Source of the DNA: JAVDCA01 sp035293985
GTDB lineage: Bacteria; Pseudomonadota; Alphaproteobacteria; Rhizobiales; Xanthobacteraceae
DNA length: 51,467 bases
Direction: 5' to 3'
Assembly: GCA_035293985.1 (NCBI GenBank)
Contig: DATGLS010000013.1
Coordinates: 1 to 51,467, forward strand
In this document: piece by piece, positions 46,446 to 51,467 of the stretch
Layout: each line of letters begins with the position of its first letter
Position numbering within the stretch: position 1 is the first letter of the stretch
Notes under the pieces: generated by a model
The model's input: the letters and a program-made list of their open reading frames with translations, nothing else
Told to the model about the DNA's origin: nothing
Databases searched by the model: none
Program-made: the position numbers and the translations under genes

Positions 46446-47165
46446 ATGCTTCCCGCGTGGCTCCAGATCCTCTCACTCGCCTCCTTGACGCTCGCGGGCT
46501 GTTGCGCGCTCGTGATCGCGGTCGACGAGGTGCGGCACCCCCAGCAGATGTGGATCATGAACGTTGTGTGGCCGGTGACCGCGCTGTTCGGCAGCCTGGT
46601 CGCACTGCTGGGCTACTTTCGCTACGGCCGCGTCGCGGCGCGCGCGGAGGTCATGCCAGCCATGAAGCGCGGCGAAGAGTCACCGCCATTTCCTGTCATG
46701 GTTGCCAAGGGTACCTGTCACTGCGGCTCGGGTTGCTGCATCGGGGACATTCTGGCCGAATGGCTCACCTTTTTCTTTCCTGCGGTCGCGATCTGGCTCG
46801 GCTGGCAATCCGTGTTCGCAGAAAAGACATTCGCGGTCTGGATCCTGGACTTCCTGTTCGCGTTCGTCCTGGGTGTCGTCTTCCAATACTTCACGATCAA
46901 GCCGATGCGGAACCTCTCACCAGGCCGCGGACTGGTCGAGGCGCTGAAGGCCGACACGCTCTCGCTCACCGCCTGGCAGCTCGGCATGTACAGCTTCATG
47001 GCATTCGCGCAGTTCTATGTATTTTGGCGCCTCCTCGGGCTTCGGCTCGAGGTCAACTCGGTCACGTTCTGGTTCGCAATGCAACTCTCCATGGTCACGG
47101 GATTTGCCACCAGCTATCCGGTGAACTGGTGGCTGGTCAGCAAAGGCATCAAAGAGAAGATGTGA
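46446..47165 (+). CDS. DUF4396 family membrane protein
   Basis: 239 residues with about six membrane spans. The central region has the typical GTCHCGSGCCIGDILAEW cluster with four cysteines, then a span DFLFAFVLGVVFQYFTI, then KADTLSLTAWQLGMYSF, and the end SYPVNWWLVSKGIKEK. The Cys/His cluster could bind copper or iron-sulfur; copper handling is the usual guess for this family but is unproven. The downstream antiporter gene is convergent. Confidence 0.88.
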   Translation: MLPAWLQILSLASLTLAGCCALVIAVDEVRHPQQMWIMNVVWPVTALFGSLVALLGYFRYGRVAARAEVMPAMKRGEESPPFPVMVAKGTCHCGSGCCIGDILAEWLTFFFPAVAIWLGWQSVFAEKTFAVWILDFLFAFVLGVVFQYFTIKPMRNLSPGRGLVEALKADTLSLTAWQLGMYSFMAFAQFYVFWRLLGLRLEVNSVTFWFAMQLSMVTGFATSYPVNWWLVSKGIKEKM

Positions 47166-47181
47166 GCTCGCCGAACGGCGC

Positions 47182-48528
<1,347 letters not shown>

Positions 48529-48717
48529 TGTGGCGCGGGACAAGCCTTCACGCTTTCAGCGACCGAATCGCAGACGTGCTCCTTTGGATGACGCCGACGA
48601 CATCCGCCGCCCGCGGCTCGCCCCTCCCACGCGCGACCCGCGTCAGGACGGTGTGTCGCCGCCAGATGCGCTAAATGACGTCGACCGCGGTCATCACCGC
48701 ACCGGTGCCGCCGCCGA

Positions 48718-48765
48718 CCATCGCCGATGCCGGCCATCGACCATGCCGGCCATCGCGAATGCCGG
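48718..48765. repeat. Three tandem 16-bp repeats
   Basis: CCATCGCCGATGCCGG, CCATCGACCATGCCGG and CCATCGCGAATGCCGG follow each other without gaps, differing only in bases 7-9. They lie in the 5' flank of the decayed DoxX copy and may have arisen by slippage. Confidence 0.85.
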
Positions 48766-48780
48766 GATGCTGATCGGGCC

Positions 48781-49205
48781 GATTCTGCCGGGACTGCCGC
48801 GGCATTTGCGACGGCTTCTTCGATGCCGCCTACACGCTGACGCGCTCACGATCGACGCCATCCTGGTGATGCACGGCATCGCAAGCTCCACAAGGCGTGC
48901 CCGCGGTCGTGACCAACATCATGGCAAAGAACGGCATCGAGCCCTTCGCGTTCGCCGCCGCCGCGACCGCGCTCGAGACGACCGGCGGCGTCTGCATCAT
49001 CATCGGCCTGTTCACCCGCTTCTTCGCCGCAGCGCTGGCGATCGAGATGGCCATCGGCCCCCTTTCCGTGCACCTGGCGAAAGGCTTTGCGGCGAGCCAG
49101 GGCGGCTTCGAATACATCCTGCTCATCGGCATCGTGATGTTCGTGGTCGCGATCCGCGGCGGCGGCCCCTATTCGGCGGGCCGGCTGATCGGGCGGGAGC
49201 TGTAG
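48781..49205 (+). pseudogene. Decayed second copy of the DoxX gene
   Basis: Aligns with 44411-44841. The last about 255 bp are almost the same (I count six or seven differences), with the encoded FEYILLIGIVMFVVAI and RLIGREL intact. The first about 150 bp are much more different and contain several single-base losses, for example CATCG-CAAGCTCCACAAGG against CATCGGCAAGCTCCACATCGG. The original start codon is lost; an open frame of 102 codons from a GTG at 48897 lacks the first membrane span. Similarity stops about 10 bp after the stop codon. Probably not functional. Confidence 0.8.
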
Positions 49206-49292
49206 GAGCGCCGCGTAGCGAGCGCCGACACAAGCTTGCTCGATCATTTGCCGACGAAGGGAGCGCTGCGGCTTGGGAGCCTGCGCCGCCGC

Positions 49293-49664
49293 TCACTTAT
49301 CGACCAGCATATGAAGCTCGGCGACCACGTCGCGGGGGTCGAGAGGTTTGCGGAAGAAGCGAGCTCCGGCGGGGAGTCCGATCGGCACGGCCTGCCCGGA
49401 GATCACCGCGACGCGGACCGCGGGCCACTGTTCGCTTACTTGCTTGGCGAGCCGCACCCCGTCCATGGATCCCGGCATCGTCACATCCGTCAGCAGCACG
49501 TCGATCTCCTCGCCGTTCGCCAGCCACTCCAGCGCGGCGTCGGCATCGCGTGCCGCTACCGTGCGGAAACCGGCCTCTTCCAGGAGCTGGCGCACGTGCA
49601 ACGTGACAATCGCCTCGTCTTCGACGACGAGCACGGTTTGCGTGCAGTCCGGGGGGCGCTTCAT
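49293..49664 (-). CDS. Single-domain response regulator
   Basis: 123 residues, only a receiver domain. Acidic pocket at Glu15-Asp16 (VLVVEDEAI), phosphoacceptor Asp60 (DVLLTDVTMPG), switch Ser89 (VAVISG) and Lys106 (FFRKPLDP). It resembles the receiver that is fused to HDFNNLL-type kinases such as the one at 29-31 kb. With no output domain it may act as phosphate sink or relay. No kinase is adjacent. Confidence 0.9.
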   Translation of the reverse strand: MKRPPDCTQTVLVVEDEAIVTLHVRQLLEEAGFRTVAARDADAALEWLANGEEIDVLLTDVTMPGSMDGVRLAKQVSEQWPAVRVAVISGQAVPIGLPAGARFFRKPLDPRDVVAELHMLVDK

Positions 49665-49691
49665 GGCGGAAACACGCGGTCTGTTGGGGCG

Positions 49692-49919
49692 TCAGCGCCT
49701 GTGGGCTCCGCCGCGGTAGCCTGGGTTTGGAATACACGAGCCGCCGATCCCGCTGATGGTCTCCTCGCACTGCGCGCGTGTTCGGAAGTAGCAGGACGTC
49801 GCGCCGCTGCGGTCGCCGTTGAGGGCACACCAACGATAGGCATAGGGTGACTCCGCTCGGCTCGGGGCGGCGGCGAAAGCGGCGGCACCGAAGGCGGCAA
49901 CGAGAACGAGTTTTCGCAT
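49692..49919 (-). CDS. DUF3551 family small exported protein
   Basis: 75 residues from the ATG at 49919 (MRKLVLVAAFGAAAFAAAPS), signal peptide ending SRAES. The mature part has YAYRWCALNGDRSGATSCYF and QCEETISGIGGSCIPNPGY: four cysteines and the GGxCxPNP end of DUF3551. These proteins are abundant in Bradyrhizobium and relatives; function unknown. A basic, longer frame upstream has no start site. Confidence 0.85.
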   Translation of the reverse strand: MRKLVLVAAFGAAAFAAAPSRAESPYAYRWCALNGDRSGATSCYFRTRAQCEETISGIGGSCIPNPGYRGGAHRR

Positions 49920-50104
49920 GGCATCTTCTTTCTTGCTCGTGGGCCCTGGGCGGGCGTACCTGCGTAACGGCGTATCTCTTTGCCTGTTCCCTGGTGCCAT
50001 GGTCATGTCGGTGACGCTGGGTTATCCCGCAGAAGATTTCTGGTGAGTTGCTCACCGGCGTGGCCGACCCCTACGCATGAAACGCGCGGTAGGCGGGAGT
50101 GCTA

Positions 50105-50286
50105 TCCTGAGGGTCCGCTGGCACCGAGGTCGGAAACTCCTTGGTGCAATCAGCCCGACGGTGAGTTTGACCCTGGGATCTTGGAGCACCCCTGACTGTC
50201 GCCAATCGGTCCGCTGGACCGTGGAGCACGCGTATTAGAATCCCCTGCACGAGGTCCCTACGCCAGCGGTACTCGTGGAGGAAACG
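50105..50286 (+). ncRNA. Structured left-end region of an IS110 element, candidate bridge RNA
   Basis: About 180 bases upstream of the transposase gene. Foldable parts: GCACCGAGG (50121-50129) with CCTTGGTGC (50139-50147), including one G-T pair; GGGTC (50111-50115) with GACCC (50169-50173) closing a larger domain; CGGTCC-GCT-GGACCG (50207-50221); and CACGAG (50248-50253) with CTCGTG (50272-50277). IS110 elements of the IS621 type encode in this position a bridge RNA that pairs with target and donor DNA. That this is such an RNA is inference from position and structure. Confidence 0.45.
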
Positions 50287-51467
50287 ATGGAAGTACTGTA
50301 TCAGCGCTGCGCTGGACTGGATGTTCATAAGAAGTCCGTGGTGTGCTCGGTGCGGCTTGCCACGGAGAACAAGCTGGTCACAGAGGTCAGGACGTTCGCG
50401 ACGACGACGTCTGGTCTTTTGGCTTTGTCGGACTGGCTTTCGGAGAATGGTTGCACGCATGCGGCAATGGAGGCCACCGGCGTGTACTGGAAGCCCGTGT
50501 GGCATGTCCTGTCGGACGGTGAGATCGAGCTCATTCTGGCCAATTCGGCACATGTCAAGAATGTGCCTGGACGCAAGACCGACGTAAGTGACGCCGCTTG
50601 GCTGGCGGAGCTCATGGCACATGGCTTGATCCGGGCAAGCTTCGTCCCGGACGCCCAGACGCAGGAGTTGCGCGCCCTGCTGCGGACGCGCAAGCAGCTG
50701 GTTCGCGAGCGGACCCGCCACATTCAACGCATCCACAAGGCGCTCGAGACCGCCAATATCAAGCTCGATGCGCAGCTTGCGGACGTGCTCGGCAAGAGCG
50801 GACGCTCGATCCTCAACGCGATGATCGCCGGCGAGAGCGATCCGGCTCGGCTCGCTGCGCTGGCGCATCCGAACGTGAAGTGCTCGCGCGCCAGCCTGGA
50901 GGAAGCGTTGCGCGGGCGCGTCACCAGCCATCATCGGTTCCTGCTGAAGCTCCATCTCGGGCAGATCGATGGCCTCGATGGCGCCATTGTGGCCATCGAT
51001 CAGGAGGTCGAGGCCAATCTCACTCCCTTTCGTGTCGCCGTCGACCTCGTCACCACCATCCCGGGCGTAAATACGCTTAGTGCCGAGGCGATCACCTCCG
51101 AGACCGGGATCGATATGAGCCGCTTCCCGACCGAAGGACACTTGCTGTCCTGGGCCAACATGTGTCCGCGCAACGACGAGAGCGCGGGCAAGCGCCGTTC
51201 GACCCGCATGCGCAAGGGCGGAAACTGGCTCAAGACGACCCTCATTCAGTGCGCCTGGGCGGCCAAGCGCAAGAACGGAAGCTACCTGCAGGCTCAATTC
51301 CTTCGCCTTCGCGCCCGCCGCGGCGAAAAGAAGGCGATTTGCGCAGTCGCCGCCTCGATCCTCACGGCCGTCTACCACATCCTCAAGAACGGCACCCCGT
51401 ATCACGATCTCGGTGCCGACCACTTCCAGCGCCGCTCTAAGATCACCCATACCCAGCGCCTCGTCCG
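50287..51467 (+). mobile_element. IS110-family transposase, C terminus cut by window edge
   Basis: 393 codons are visible from the ATG at 50287 (MEVLYQRCAGLDVHKKSVVC), preceded by GGAGG. The N-terminal RuvC-like DEDD domain shows Asp12 (LDVHK), Glu62 (MEATGVYW), and Asp99 and Asp102 (KTDVSDAAWLAEL). A coiled middle part follows, then the C-terminal domain with TIPGVNTLSAEAITSE and NDESAGKRRSTRMRKGGNW, where Ser299 is the likely catalytic serine. The gene looks intact up to the edge. Codon use has more T-ending codons near the start than its neighbours. The left boundary and target site are not clear; there are no obvious terminal inverted repeats, as expected for IS110. Confidence 0.92.

Noticed and set aside
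48897..49205. 102-codon DoxX-like frame as a functional gene
   Set aside because: It lacks the first membrane span and the native start, and the upstream half carries indels compared with the intact gene at 44383.

Overview
The window is a GC-rich stretch (roughly two thirds G+C by eye) of an alphaproteobacterial chromosome. It most likely comes from a Hyphomicrobiales genome of the Bradyrhizobium/Nitrobacteraceae or Xanthobacteraceae type. Pointers are the rpoC-rpoB-rplL-rplJ / rplA-rplK-nusG-secE-tRNA-Trp cluster, RlmB next to tRNA-Tyr and tRNA-Gly, many small Rhizobiales-type exported proteins (DUF3551, LprI-like, DUF4424, His-rich), orphan TctC/Bug receptors and several families of dispersed intergenic palindromes.

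Layout. 1-10.7 kb, minus strand: the transcription/translation cluster, read from the right as tRNA-Trp, secE, nusG, rplK, rplA, then an inserted pair (a small protein and a pentapeptide-repeat protein), then rplJ, rplL, rpoB and rpoC (cut by the window edge). A GC-rich hairpin after rplA and a good sigma70-type promoter upstream of rplJ suggest the insertion split the cluster into two transcription units. 10.8-14.4 kb: YbjQ, an FMN-binding oxidase-like protein, a tiny His/Tyr-rich secreted protein with a textbook terminator, a stand-alone PilZ protein, tRNA-Gly, tRNA-Tyr and rlmB. No tuf gene lies between tRNA-Gly and tRNA-Trp. 14.4-31.3 kb: accessory metabolism and envelope: TctC receptor plus amidohydrolase, FrsA-like hydrolase plus L,D-transpeptidase, a 13-repeat TPR protein, a broken M15 peptidase, FAD monooxygenase and VOC protein, universal stress protein, DHA2-type MFS pump, orphan peptide-binding protein and a hybrid histidine kinase. 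31.4-44.2 kb: quinone-reductase-like MDR enzyme, three more TctC receptors, small exported proteins, a carboxymuconolactone-decarboxylase-family protein, a ketopantoate-reductase-like enzyme, a second TPR protein and a flavin-dependent LLM monooxygenase. 44.3-51.5 kb: DoxX, GAF protein, DUF4396 membrane protein, CPA1 Na+/H+ antiporter, a decayed second DoxX copy, a single-domain response regulator, a DUF3551 protein and, at the right edge, an IS110-family transposase preceded by a strongly structured non-coding stretch.

How it fits together. The left part is housekeeping. The rest looks like a generalist soil/water bacterium's accessory set: solute capture by orphan periplasmic receptors, ring-opening and hydrolytic enzymes, efflux, and envelope proteins. 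The most interesting points are the candidate bridge-RNA region of the IS110 element, the pentapeptide-repeat insertion into the ribosomal/RNA polymerase cluster, the dispersed palindromes whose ends supply stop codons, the mosaic DoxX duplication, and the M15 peptidase that has lost its catalytic core. I see no clear undescribed multi-gene defence or biosynthetic system.
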